Shown: piece by piece, positions 54,359 through 62,762 of the stretch
Layout of the letters: each line of letters opens with the position of its first letter
How positions within the stretch are numbered: position 1 is the first letter of the stretch
Source of the DNA: RACS-047 sp031553855
GTDB lineage: Bacteria; Bacillota; Clostridia; Christensenellales; Pumilibacteraceae
Assembly: GCA_031553855.1 (NCBI GenBank)
Contig: JAVBKW010000024.1
Span: 1 to 64,000 of the forward strand
DNA: 64,000 nt
Direction: 5' to 3'
The notes under the pieces: generated by a model
Seen by the model: only the letters and a program-made list of their open reading frames with translations
Databases searched by the model: none
What the model was told of the DNA's origin: nothing
Made by a program: the position numbers and the translations under genes

Positions 54359-55189
54359 ATGTATAACACGAGCGAACTTTATTCGTTAGGTCAGCCGGTT
54401 TTTATCGAACGGATGACAAGAAAAAAAGAGACGGCTCCCTGTATCGCACATTATCATGATATATACGAAATGTACTATCTGGTTGAGGGAAACCGCGACT
54501 ACCTGATTGCGGACGAGATTTTTAATCTAACCGCCGATTGCGTCGCGCTGATAGCTCCGGGCATAATACATATGACGCGCGGCGGTCATTACGAGCGCAT
54601 CTTAGTGCAGTTCGAGGCGTCTTTTTTAAAAAAGTTTTTTAACGAAGAATCTCTCTCCTCGATTTTCGCGTGCTTTAAGCACAACTTTATCCGCATACCG
54701 CAAATCAAACAGGAGGAGATCAAATACTTATTTTCCAAGATCCATAAGGAATACGTCAGCGGCGATCTTGCCGTAACGCCGCTGCGCCTTGCCGAGCTTA
54801 TGCTTTCGCTCGAAAGCTGCGTCAATGAATGTGACCAGTCTAAAGAAACACAAAAATTTTCCGACGATAATATTGCTGCAATTTTAAAATACATTAATGA
54901 CAATTTTTCATCCATAGAAAGCATTTCGCAAATTGCCGACCATTTTTACCTTAATAAATTCTATCTTTGTCATATGTTCAAAACCAACGTGGGCAGCACG
55001 CTTATCACGTACCTTAACAACATCAAGATATCCCACGCGATTCAGCTTATAAAATCAACGGATAAAAACATGACCGACATCGCGTTAGAATGCGGCTTCA
55101 ATTCTTCGGTTCATTTTTGCAACATGTTCAAAAAGTTCGTAAATATGTCCCCGTCAGAATACAAAAAGATTCAAACCAAACTAAAATAA
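54359..55189 (+). CDS. AraC-family transcription regulator
   Basis: A 276-residue regulator. N-terminal cupin (HYHDIYEMYYLVEG, then APGIIH) and C-terminal double helix-turn-helix (about 170-272) with IADHFYLNKFYLCHMFKTN and IALECGFNSSVHFCNMFKKF. Ribosome site AGGAG eight bases upstream. Divergent from GH4 and the second transporter operon, which it likely controls in response to a sugar. Confidence 0.93.
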   Translation: MYNTSELYSLGQPVFIERMTRKKETAPCIAHYHDIYEMYYLVEGNRDYLIADEIFNLTADCVALIAPGIIHMTRGGHYERILVQFEASFLKKFFNEESLSSIFACFKHNFIRIPQIKQEEIKYLFSKIHKEYVSGDLAVTPLRLAELMLSLESCVNECDQSKETQKFSDDNIAAILKYINDNFSSIESISQIADHFYLNKFYLCHMFKTNVGSTLITYLNNIKISHAIQLIKSTDKNMTDIALECGFNSSVHFCNMFKKFVNMSPSEYKKIQTKLK

Positions 55190-55202
55190 AAGGTTTTAAA
55201 CC

Positions 55203-55327
55203 GCAGGGCAGAGCCCTGCACCCGCTCGGCAACGCCGCGCATTCCGCAGCAGAGACTGCGGGGTTTTAAATGCGGCGGGCGCATTTATGGAAATGCAAGC
55301 AAGCTTCCATTTCCCCAAATGCTTCTT
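55203..55327 (+). repeat. Interspersed hairpin-array repeat, copy D
   Basis: Hairpin 1 GCAGGGC/GCCCTGC (55203-55219), 24 bases starting with ACCCGC, hairpin 2 CCGCAG/CTGCGG (55244-55261) followed by GGTTTTAAA, hairpin GCATTT/AAATGC, then CAAGCAAGCTT and AAATGCTTCT. Same order and spacing as copy B. It lies at the 3' end of the AraC gene, before a terminator hairpin. Confidence 0.6.
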
Positions 55328-55340
55328 GATAAAACAGCAA

Positions 55341-55378
55341 AAAATACCGCTCTGCGCTTTAAACCGCTGCGGTATTTT
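55341..55378. terminator. Bidirectional terminator between converging genes
   Basis: AAAATACCGC pairs with GCGGTATTTT, with T-rich ends on both strands. Serves the AraC gene on the plus strand and the esterase gene on the minus strand. Confidence 0.75.
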
Positions 55379-55386
55379 GTTTATAC

Positions 55387-56391
55387 TCATTTAAGTTGCC
55401 CGAACTCTTTCCAGAACAAGTCTTTATCAAAATAATGGTCTTTATTTGTGATGTTCAGCTTGCATTTTCCTTCGGCGCCGACCGTTTTATATATTTTTTT
55501 TACCGTTTCAAACTGCTTTTTTACACCCTCGATGGGAAAAATCGGATCGTTGACTCCGGCAAATATAATAAGCGGCCTTGGCGCGATAAGGCACGATAAA
55601 TCGCCCATATCAAAATATTTCAAAATGCCCGGCACATAATTACAGGAACAATGGAACATCTTTCCGATCGAATCCTTGAACGAGCTGAACGCGCACGACG
55701 GTGCCGACCGCGTAATACGCTCCTCTAAACAAGAAGCGTAAAAAGTCGCCGTACCGCCTCCGCTGTTGCCCATACACGTAATATTGTCCGTATCAACAAA
55801 CTCAAAGTCCTTCAAGCAATCGATCGCGCGCGAAATATCCCAAACCCGTTCGCCAATCAATGTGCGCCCTAAAAGCAATGCCGTATTAGACGTAAAGTCG
55901 CACATAGTGCTGCTGTTTTTTGACTTTGTTTCGCCCATTCCGCGCTGTTCTATACACAGCGCCGCATATCCGTTCCGAACCGCCTGAACCGCAAAGTCCC
56001 CGCGGGTTTCGATATATTCCTTGTCACCCTCGAACTTCGGCTCGCCAACTGAATTATGAAAGCCCGTCGAATGCCCCTGTAAACAGATCATAACAGGGTG
56101 CTTTTTCTTGACCCCGTTCGGCTTCAACAGATAGCACGGAACAAAATTATTCCTTTCACTCTCAAAAACAAACCGGATCCTTGTATGGTCCTCGAACTTT
56201 TCACTGCTCTCGATCTTCAAATCCAAAAGGCACTTATTCTTTTCGATCTCGCCCATACCCAATAATGCCTTCAGCCTTTTTCGCACTTTGCCTTTCCACA
56301 CGTCAAAATCCCCCGCCTTCTTAAAGCAAAGCGAGGGCTCGACCGTGTCAATCAGAAAATTATGATTCTTGTCACCGAAAATCTCTGTCAT
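55387..56391 (-). CDS. Alpha/beta hydrolase, acetyl-xylan-esterase-like (Abhydrolase_7 type)
   Basis: A 334-residue cytosolic hydrolase. Nucleophile GNSGGG (Ser210), acid GVNDPIFP (Asp282) and base KDHYF (His319) form a full triad; LQGHSTG and EQRGMGE are typical of the acetyl-xylan-esterase-related group. It may deacetylate imported plant oligosaccharides. The ATG at 56391 is preferred to GTG at 56424; AGGGG lies ten bases upstream. Confidence 0.75.
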   Translation of the reverse strand: MTEIFGDKNHNFLIDTVEPSLCFKKAGDFDVWKGKVRKRLKALLGMGEIEKNKCLLDLKIESSEKFEDHTRIRFVFESERNNFVPCYLLKPNGVKKKHPVMICLQGHSTGFHNSVGEPKFEGDKEYIETRGDFAVQAVRNGYAALCIEQRGMGETKSKNSSTMCDFTSNTALLLGRTLIGERVWDISRAIDCLKDFEFVDTDNITCMGNSGGGTATFYASCLEERITRSAPSCAFSSFKDSIGKMFHCSCNYVPGILKYFDMGDLSCLIAPRPLIIFAGVNDPIFPIEGVKKQFETVKKIYKTVGAEGKCKLNITNKDHYFDKDLFWKEFGQLK

Positions 56392-56540
56392 GGATTTAAT
56401 ACCCCTATTATGATATATTATCACAATCCGGCAACATTAAGCATTAATTATTTTGCTTTAATCAAATTATTATTTAATTATCTTGTTTTCCAAAAATGCA
56501 GTTGACAATACAGTCGGCTACGGTGCATCAATTAAAATAC

Positions 56541-56567
56541 AACCTTTTGCAATTGATTTAAAAGGTT
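56541..56567 (-). terminator. Stem-loop after the 56600 gene
   Basis: AACCTTTT pairs with AAAAGGTT; on the minus strand it is followed by GTATTTTAATT. Weak intrinsic terminator. The remaining 56392-56599 sequence is AT-rich with no gene. Confidence 0.5.
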
Positions 56568-56599
56568 TTCTAAATTAATTGCGCTTTTGTCGCTGTTTT

Positions 56600-57322
56600 C
56601 TACCAAATCATTATGTACGCATAAAATATAATTTCATTTCTTTCTTGACTTATGGATACCGCGCTGACCTTTCTATTATGGTTTCCCTCGTTTATTATTA
56701 CATATACGGCATAATCTGAAGGTAAATCCTTTATATAAGCGTTCCCCACTCTGTCAAAAACGTTTTTAGTATTTTCGCTTTCTTCGGGAGCGGTTATTTC
56801 ATTAAATTGCTGGATGTAACTGCTAATCGTACTTTGGTTTGCGGAAAACCTTAATACAACCGTTTGGTCATATTCCTGCCAAGAAGATTCGTTATAATAA
56901 AAATCGACGTTACTTGCGCCCTTCGGTATTTTTTCGGGGAATATCTTCAGTACTTCTTTACGGCTGAAGCCGCCCATTTTCATTGTACGCTCATAACGGG
57001 AAGCGTCTGTAATTGTTACCGATGTTTGCGACAACCCAATGATAAAGATACTAAAAAAAGAAGCTATCATAAAAACGGGAATAAGTATAACTGTAAATAT
57101 AATGGTTACCGAATTATTCAACTTACCTTTTCCGGCAAGACCGGCAATCAACGTAAACACCAAAGCCGGTATAATAAAAATTAGTCCCAAAAAAAAGAGC
57201 GGCTCTATTGAACATGCTGTAAGAAACCAATACACGAAAGCAAAGCAAACAAACGCAAGAACTGCCATAACTCCGGGAAATAAAGCCTTTTTAAATTCAA
57301 ATTTGTTTTTTTCTTTATCCAT
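56600..57322 (-). CDS. Membrane protein of unknown function
   Basis: A 240-residue protein with three to four hydrophobic spans in the first 100 residues, then an external or cytosolic domain of about 140 residues with no motif I recognise. Third gene downstream of the XRE regulator and probably co-transcribed, 35 bases after the preceding gene. Only a weak ribosome site. Confidence 0.65.
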   Translation of the reverse strand: MDKEKNKFEFKKALFPGVMAVLAFVCFAFVYWFLTACSIEPLFFLGLIFIIPALVFTLIAGLAGKGKLNNSVTIIFTVILIPVFMIASFFSIFIIGLSQTSVTITDASRYERTMKMGGFSRKEVLKIFPEKIPKGASNVDFYYNESSWQEYDQTVVLRFSANQSTISSYIQQFNEITAPEESENTKNVFDRVGNAYIKDLPSDYAVYVIINEGNHNRKVSAVSISQERNEIIFYAYIMIW

Positions 57323-57357
57323 TGAAATCTATACCTTTATTTTTTTGCTAAGTTTCA

Positions 57358-57810
57358 TTACCCTCTCCATCGGCATAAAATAACATAGACAAGATTTGAA
57401 AACACAATAGTTATCCAATGGACGATAATAAAAAGTATAAATTTTTCTTTAATCCAAATAGTTTCGTTTAAAGTCACCAAAAAGAATATCGCAATAGCTG
57501 CCAATGTCAGAACCGCAGCTACGGCAAGGCAATATGTTAAAATGGACGCATGGTATTCGTCATAAGGACGGCGGCGGATAATTAATAGAATCACAAGAAG
57601 TACTGTAATGCCGATCAACACCCAAGATAAAACAACCTGATTTTGGGCAAGCAGAAAACCGCTCCAGGCTTTCCAAAACGGCGAGTCGCCTTCGTAATGC
57701 GTGGTAAAACCGCTATGCGAGCTAAAAACAATAAAGATCAGCGCGTAAAACAAGGTAAATATACTGATGCAAACGGCATTAAAAACCGGTGATTTAAGTA
57801 AACGCTTCAT
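57358..57810 (-). CDS. Four-span membrane protein linked to XRE regulator
   Basis: A 150-residue protein with four hydrophobic spans. Its start overlaps the stop of the small regulator gene as ATGA, so the two are translated together. Pairs of a small XRE regulator and a membrane protein of this size are common in Bacillota, but their role is unclear. Confidence 0.75.
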   Translation of the reverse strand: MKRLLKSPVFNAVCISIFTLFYALIFIVFSSHSGFTTHYEGDSPFWKAWSGFLLAQNQVVLSWVLIGITVLLVILLIIRRRPYDEYHASILTYCLAVAAVLTLAAIAIFFLVTLNETIWIKEKFILFIIVHWITIVFSNLVYVILCRWRG

Positions 57811-58013
57811 CTCCGATCCTCCTTGTTAAAAATAAATAAAAACTCTATAGAAACGTCAAAAAATTTTGCCAGGTCATACGCAAGCCAAATCGACGGGTCG
57901 AATTTTCCCGTTTCAATAGCGTTGATTGCCTGCCGCGAAACAAGTACCTTCTGTCCTAATTCTTTTTGGCTAAGACCAAGCTTTTCCCGACATTCCCTAA
58001 CTTTATTCTGCAT
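57807..58013 (-). CDS. Small XRE-family regulator
   Basis: A 68-residue helix-turn-helix protein: REKLGLSQKELGQKVLVSRQAINAIETGKFDPS is the full HTH_3 signature, with a short tail and no sensor domain. It lies just downstream of a consensus promoter flanked by two copies of a 13-base inverted repeat, so it probably represses its own operon. Confidence 0.92.
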   Translation of the reverse strand: MQNKVRECREKLGLSQKELGQKVLVSRQAINAIETGKFDPSIWLAYDLAKFFDVSIEFLFIFNKEDRR

Positions 58014-58032
58014 AATAAATCACCTTCAACCC

Positions 58033-58099
58033 TGATGTAAGGTTTACTTTACCTCATTATATATTACAATTTTCAATGTGTCAAGCAAACCTTACATCA
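58033..58099 (-). promoter_or_regulatory. XRE operon promoter flanked by inverted operators
   Basis: TTGACA (58084-58079), 17 bases, TATAAT (58061-58056) on the minus strand: full consensus. TGATGTAAGGTTT at 58033-58045 and its exact reverse complement at 58087-58099 bracket the promoter, placed for a repressor to block both boxes. Confidence 0.82.
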
Positions 58100-58128
58100 A
58101 ATAATAAAAAGATATTCTTAAATATAAA

Positions 58129-58161
58129 ATATGGCTGTGGATCAAATACCCACAGCCGTAT
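58129..58161 (-). terminator. Terminator of the sigma factor/peptidase operon
   Basis: GGCTGTGG pairs with CCACAGCC, extended by AT pairs, with a T-rich tail on the minus strand, about 35-60 bases past the stop at 58193. Confidence 0.75.
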
Positions 58162-58192
58162 TTTACTATTAAATGCAATAAGCGATATTTAA

Positions 58193-58570
58193 TTATTTAT
58201 TACTGCTAATCACCATTTTAAAATTATTGTCGGCCGCAAAAGAAAAATATATTGCGTTTCCGAACTGAACTATATCCCCTTCAAATACTTCTTTCATAGA
58301 GATACATACTTGAAAAACAAAATCTTTGAGATTAATACGCGGGTTTATTTTCAAAGGAATAGTCTCCTCGTCTAAATCAAAGAAATTTATATGATGAATT
58401 TTATTATCAGGGATATTTATATAAAAATCAGAACCTTTGTCCGGATTATTAGATTTTAAAGCACTAGCCTCTTTTTCTTTAGCTTCCTGCTTAAAAAACT
58501 CATTATAGTACTTTTTGACTTCTTCATCTTCTGAATATAATTCGCTGTTCTCATTTGGAAAATCCGACAT
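58193..58570 (-). CDS. Hypothetical protein of the sigma factor operon
   Basis: A 125-residue soluble, acidic protein with a charged N-terminal third (EDEEVKKYYNEFFKQEAKEKEA) and a beta-rich remainder. No signal peptide, span or known motif. AAGGAG precedes the ATG. Last gene of the unit with the sigma factor, peptidase and membrane protein. Confidence 0.65.
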   Translation of the reverse strand: MSDFPNENSELYSEDEEVKKYYNEFFKQEAKEKEASALKSNNPDKGSDFYINIPDNKIHHINFFDLDEETIPLKINPRINLKDFVFQVCISMKEVFEGDIVQFGNAIYFSFAADNNFKMVISSNK

Positions 58571-58587
58571 GTCTTTATCTCTCCTTA

Positions 58588-59256
58588 TTATTTTTTTATT
58601 AAAATGTTTTCGATCCAGTCTGTAAATCTGGAAAAGCTGTCAAGCGATAGCTCAAAGTAATCAAAATAATACTTTTCCACGCCGGTATCCAGCCGCGCTG
58701 TGATTTCATGAATAAACACTTCTCCATCTTCGCCGCTTTCCGTACTTGATGAAACATTTATATCAATTATAAAATCCATAAATGACATCTGATCCATGAA
58801 TAACCTGTTATCCCTATACGGATAATCCTTATCTACTACAACGTTCAAAGTACAGGTGCTGTATGAAGTTTCCCGTTCTTCTTCAACCGTCAAAGCAAAG
58901 TATGCCGGTTTTTCTGTGTGAACTTCATAAGTCAGGGATATGTCGTCATAATCGCCAAGTAATTTTGTAACTTTCAGAGTACTGTTTAAATATGTAATAT
59001 CAGATTTTTTAACTTCATAGGCAGTTGTATAATACGGTTCGTCATTCTTAAATAAATAATACCCTATTATAGAGAAAGCCAATATCAGCACACACGCTGC
59101 CGGGATAGCTAAATATAATTTCCTATTAGTTCTTTTACTTTTTTGAGCAGCGGCATTACTATCAATGATCGGATAGATAACTTCTTCTAAAAAGTCCTTA
59201 TCTTCTTCCAGTATTCTTTTTTCTTCTGCTTTAATTTGTTTTTTAAGTTTCTTCAT
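58588..59256 (-). CDS. Single-span membrane protein, anti-sigma-factor-like
   Basis: A 222-residue protein with a ~45-residue charged cytosolic N-terminus (KKQIKAEEKRILEEDKDFLEEV), one membrane span (about residues 46-66) and an external domain of ~150 residues. This layout and its place below a sigma factor gene suggest an anti-sigma factor, though no zinc-binding or other named anti-sigma motif is seen. ATG at 59256 follows GAGG; it lies right after the peptidase gene end. Confidence 0.62.
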   Translation of the reverse strand: MKKLKKQIKAEEKRILEEDKDFLEEVIYPIIDSNAAAQKSKRTNRKLYLAIPAACVLILAFSIIGYYLFKNDEPYYTTAYEVKKSDITYLNSTLKVTKLLGDYDDISLTYEVHTEKPAYFALTVEEERETSYSTCTLNVVVDKDYPYRDNRLFMDQMSFMDFIIDINVSSSTESGEDGEVFIHEITARLDTGVEKYYFDYFELSLDSFSRFTDWIENILIKK

Positions 59257-59264
59257 AAAGTACC

Positions 59265-60428
59265 TCAAGATATGTTAAGTACTAGCGCTTCGTCGATTTG
59301 AGCGGTATTGACGTTTATGTATCCGGTTCTATATAACCCCAGACCCATAGCGCAATGAATATATCTGTCAAACCTTGTTTGATTGTTGCTCAAAGTATAG
59401 CTTACTTCCAGACAGCCAAACCCGGACACCGCGTGATTTGAATAAGCATACTCATATGCTAAAATATCAAAGCCTGAACCGATTGTTATAACGGTTGACC
59501 TGTAACCTGCTAAAAATAACGCGATCGCTTTATTGCTCTGTACTACTGTTTTTGTGGAGTCATAATTTAATTGCCCTCCGGACATCAGACTGGAGTAAGT
59601 TATAGAATAGCCTTGCCTGTTGACATACGCTTTAAGCCCGTTACGGAACTGCGTTACCGTTGTTCCTGCACCGGTCGTATTTGTTCCCATATCCGTATGC
59701 AGCGTTTCAGACAGATTCATTGTCGTGCTGTTTTCGCCCCTGAAATTATATTTGCCTAAAAATGTCGTTCCCGGCTCGTAATTAGGAATAAGATTTGTGT
59801 ATGTTTTATCATAATAAGTGATCAGGTTTGATCCGGCAACGGGAGCGCAGCCGTTAGATAATCCGTATGTATAGCTCGGAATGGATATTAGTACATTGTA
59901 CTTTGATTCGGACCTATAAAGATACTGAACTTCTTCTGAATCATAATTGAGCAGGTTCGATCCTGAAAAGGCATTTTCTGAAACAACCTCAAGCGCGGAA
60001 TCTGAAATCTCCGCGTCGGTATCGCAATCGAAAAATTCGCCGTCTGCGTAATACCAATATAGTTGAAGCGCCGGATACACTTTTGATTCATCTATATCGT
60101 GATACGGCGAGCTGCCGTCCGTTACAAATTCAGTAACTTGCAGCATACCGTCATCAATTAATATTGCATAGCCTTGCGCGCTTTCATATTCAAAATCATA
60201 TACAGCGCCTAAAGGATTCAAATCGATATCGTACAGCGGTTCTCTGTGGACTGACACATCAGCCATTTCGATATTCTCATACTCGAAAATCTCATTGAGT
60301 GTAGATAAGAATAATTGATCCGCATCGTCATAAGAAAAGCTCGCTTGAGCTTTCATATAATACCCAATAGGCAATATGATAACAGCGATCATGAATATTG
60401 GAAAAATAACTTTACTTAATACCTTCAT
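59265..60428 (-). CDS. Exported cysteine peptidase-like protein (papain/C39-like fold)
   Basis: A 387-residue protein with an N-terminal signal or anchor (about 7-24). The catalytic Cys motif is SNGCAPVAGSNLITYYD (Cys194), the family block TLHTDMGTNTTGAGTT (about 243-257) follows, and the catalytic His is in SNHAVSGFG (His332); a prodomain-like region (about 30-180) precedes it. This matches peptidase C39-like_2/C10-type proteins. The start at 60428 overlaps the sigma gene and follows AAGGAG. The target is unknown; in this unit it may act in envelope signalling or be the output of the sigma factor. Confidence 0.75.
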   Translation of the reverse strand: MKVLSKVIFPIFMIAVIILPIGYYMKAQASFSYDDADQLFLSTLNEIFEYENIEMADVSVHREPLYDIDLNPLGAVYDFEYESAQGYAILIDDGMLQVTEFVTDGSSPYHDIDESKVYPALQLYWYYADGEFFDCDTDAEISDSALEVVSENAFSGSNLLNYDSEEVQYLYRSESKYNVLISIPSYTYGLSNGCAPVAGSNLITYYDKTYTNLIPNYEPGTTFLGKYNFRGENSTTMNLSETLHTDMGTNTTGAGTTVTQFRNGLKAYVNRQGYSITYSSLMSGGQLNYDSTKTVVQSNKAIALFLAGYRSTVITIGSGFDILAYEYAYSNHAVSGFGCLEVSYTLSNNQTRFDRYIHCAMGLGLYRTGYINVNTAQIDEALVLNIS

Positions 60429-60933
60429 TCGTTCTCTCCTTAATAATTTCTTTTTTTATTTTTTTCTTAGCAGTTTTATGCAGGTATTTTATTGCGGCAT
60501 ATTTTAAGTCCAACTTTATAGCGATCTCTTTAAACGTATAACTTTGCCAGTAAAACAGAAAAATCACTTGTCGCTCCTGCGGATTTAAACTTTTTAATAG
60601 GTCTGACGCATAAGCCGGTATAAAAGTATTTTCAGGGATAGATGCTTTAAGTTCGGCAGCTGTTCTTTTTCTATTGTCCCTTAAAACGTCTAGCGCCAAA
60701 TAATAAACCTTGTTATATACCCAGCTTGTCGGATATTCAATTTTTTCATCAGGCGTATAGGTAAATAACCATAGAAAGAATTGGTGTGCTATATCCCGCC
60801 CGTCTATCTTGTTGTGGAAATTACAGTTTATGTTCATAACAATCAACGGATAAAAATATGAATATAAGGTCTTAGCTGCATTTCGGTCATATTTGTATCT
60901 TCCTAATAGAAAGTTAAATTTTGCGCTTTGCAT
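60412..60933 (-). CDS. Sigma-70 family (ECF-like) RNA polymerase sigma factor
   Basis: A 173-residue protein with a sigma region 2-like N-terminal half (DIAHQFFLWLF, SWVYNKVYYLALDVLRDNRKR) and a region 4 helix-turn-helix (LNPQERQVIFLFYWQSYTFKEIAIKLDLKYAAIKYLHKTAKK). Length is usual for ECF factors. Its ATG follows, in the same frame, the stop of an eight-codon ORF carrying the only good ribosome site, so it may be translated by re-initiation. Confidence 0.82.
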   Translation of the reverse strand: MQSAKFNFLLGRYKYDRNAAKTLYSYFYPLIVMNINCNFHNKIDGRDIAHQFFLWLFTYTPDEKIEYPTSWVYNKVYYLALDVLRDNRKRTAAELKASIPENTFIPAYASDLLKSLNPQERQVIFLFYWQSYTFKEIAIKLDLKYAAIKYLHKTAKKKIKKEIIKERTNEGIK

Positions 60934-60960
60934 TTATCTTTCTTTGTTTTTCAGCTTCAT
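60934..60960 (-). CDS. Eight-codon upstream ORF (leader) of the sigma factor
   Basis: AGGAGG at 60974-60969, eight bases, then ATG AAG CTG... encoding MKLKNKER and TAA. The TAA touches the sigma ATG at 60933 in the same frame. Either a leader peptide that controls sigma synthesis, or the original N-terminus of the sigma gene cut by one nonsense codon. Confidence 0.6.
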   Translation of the reverse strand: MKLKNKER

Positions 60961-61141
60961 CTTTCTTGCCTCCTAAATTTTTTTGCCCATTAGACTAATT
61001 ACCGACGCTAAATATATAAAAGAATTCTTAGTTTAAGTTTGGCTTTTATTAAACTATTTGCCAACAAAGGAATTATATCATTGAAACATAGCTGTAGTCT
61101 AGCTTTTCTCCAAGTAAATTAATGACTATCTTTGGGGTATT

Positions 61142-61591
61142 ATGTCGATTTCTGTTGATTTTCAAAATAGAATTAATGATTTGGTAAGCGAACTCGATGT
61201 TAAGAAGTCTGAATTACCGGCTGCAATGGGTATAGATTATCGCTCACTTTCTAATGCGGTGAACTACGGAATAATCCCAACGCCTAGGATTTTAATAAGA
61301 ATAGCTGATTTTTTCGATGTTTCTATTAAATATTTATTATCTCGAACCGATGATGAATATTTTGAAAAATCCGAAAATAATAGTAATTTTCATATTCGGT
61401 TTCAAGAACTGGTTCTTGAAAATAATGTTACTTATTATAAAGTCAGTAAAGCATGTCATTTTGACAATAGTAGTATTTCAACATGGCTCAGTAAAAAATA
61501 TCTACCATCCTTAGAACTTTTAGATATACTCGCTGACTATTTCAAAGTTTCCATAGATTACTTACTCGGTCGTAGTGATATCAAAAATTAA
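61142..61591 (+). CDS. XRE-family regulator with two helix-turn-helix domains
   Basis: A 149-residue protein with two HTH_3 domains in tandem: residues 5-67 (NRINDLVSELDVKKSEL... DVSIKYLLSR) and 80-145 (RFQELVLENNVTYYKV... KVSIDYLLGR). Each half ends with the same YLL-[SG]-R motif, so the gene arose by internal duplication. GGGG lies just before the ATG. Divergent from the sigma factor gene and a candidate regulator of it. Confidence 0.88.
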   Translation: MSISVDFQNRINDLVSELDVKKSELPAAMGIDYRSLSNAVNYGIIPTPRILIRIADFFDVSIKYLLSRTDDEYFEKSENNSNFHIRFQELVLENNVTYYKVSKACHFDNSSISTWLSKKYLPSLELLDILADYFKVSIDYLLGRSDIKN

Positions 61592-61608
61592 TCTCTGCTA
61601 AACTGCAA

Positions 61609-61637
61609 AAGGCAGGAAACGTTAAACTCCCTGCCTT
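61609..61637. terminator. Stem-loop between converging genes
   Basis: AAGGCAGG pairs with CCTGCCTT across a 13-base loop, between the XRE gene and the end of the propeller-like gene. T-runs are weak on both sides. Confidence 0.55.
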
Positions 61638-61669
61638 GAAAATAATAATCATTAATGCAATTATATTAA

Positions 61670-62668
61670 TCACATTTTAATAAATAAAGTTTCTTTCCAT
61701 GTACCTATTAATAATGTTTGATTCGGTAAAAAACATAATTTCGATGCAAATTTTATTTTTTTTATAAAAACTTCTTCCATTGCATTTACATCTTTTACGA
61801 CAAGTTGATTACTGAACAAAATATAATAGTATTCTTTATCGCGCAATATGTCGCAAAGATATCCGCAATCATTTAGAATCTCCTCGCCAATATTTTTTAA
61901 ATCTTTGACGAAATTCTTATCTGAAACTTTGCTAAGTAAATCTATTAAATCTATATTCCCTGTTTTTAGCTCAATATCATTATTGCTTGCATCATAAATC
62001 TTTTTTCTGAAATTTTTTGTTATGTTATTTTCGTATATCATTAACCTTCCTTTAAATAAAGTCGTTTCATAAAGGAATAAATCAGAGCCAAACTTTTTTG
62101 ATAAATTAAAGCTTGTCTCGAAATTTGTATTAATAACAAAACTAGGCTCATAATTTTCGTCAAAATATATATCACATAGAATATTGTTATCGCCATGTCC
62201 ATATATAATTGATATATAATGTTTTTCATCTATTAGGAACATATTCTGTATTATGCGTTCTAGGTGCTTAAAAAATTTAACCGTATTATCTTTAAAATCA
62301 TATATTCCCAAGCTTTCATCAGCTATAAAATATATATTATTTTCTCCCAAAAAACCTCTTGCATGCTCACCATCACTATAATGTTTTATTTTTGTAGGAT
62401 TTGGAATTTTTTTCTTCAAAATAACTTCTTTTTTTTCAATATCGATAATCATTATTCGACCATCGTTGTCAAAGCCTCCAAGCAAGGAATCATTATTTGA
62501 CCAAAAAATATTATTGATATTTTGGAGTCCGGAGAAACTGCAGATTAACTGCAGTTTCTCTGTATCCCATAAATGAATCGCTCCATTGCCAATAGTTGCA
62601 AATAATTTTTTATTATTTGCAACTATTGCATTGTAGCAAGCTTTTTTTTCATGTTTTATAAGCTCCAT
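61670..62668 (-). CDS. Beta-propeller-like (WD40/PQQ-type) protein
   Basis: A 332-residue soluble protein with repeated blade-like segments ending in W/Y-D (GAIHLWDTEKLQL, GRIMIIDIEKKEV, SLGIYDFKDNTV, NQLVVKDVNAMEEV). No signal peptide and no catalytic motif. GGAGG precedes the ATG. Probably a scaffold or protein-binding module; function unknown. It follows the leucine-rich-repeat-like gene, 94 bases apart, on the same strand. Confidence 0.6.
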   Translation of the reverse strand: MELIKHEKKACYNAIVANNKKLFATIGNGAIHLWDTEKLQLICSFSGLQNINNIFWSNNDSLLGGFDNDGRIMIIDIEKKEVILKKKIPNPTKIKHYSDGEHARGFLGENNIYFIADESLGIYDFKDNTVKFFKHLERIIQNMFLIDEKHYISIIYGHGDNNILCDIYFDENYEPSFVINTNFETSFNLSKKFGSDLFLYETTLFKGRLMIYENNITKNFRKKIYDASNNDIELKTGNIDLIDLLSKVSDKNFVKDLKNIGEEILNDCGYLCDILRDKEYYYILFSNQLVVKDVNAMEEVFIKKIKFASKLCFLPNQTLLIGTWKETLFIKM

Positions 62669-62762
62669 ATTGCCTCCAAAGCAAATAATTGTGCCACCAA
62701 AAGAGTTAATCTTATACTATCTAATTGTCTTACTCAAAATCTTCTTTCTAAATATTTAAATT

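Noticed and set aside
60990..61030. ECF-type AAC...CGTC promoter upstream of the sigma factor
   Set aside because: The distance between the two motifs is 23 bases, too long for known ECF promoters.
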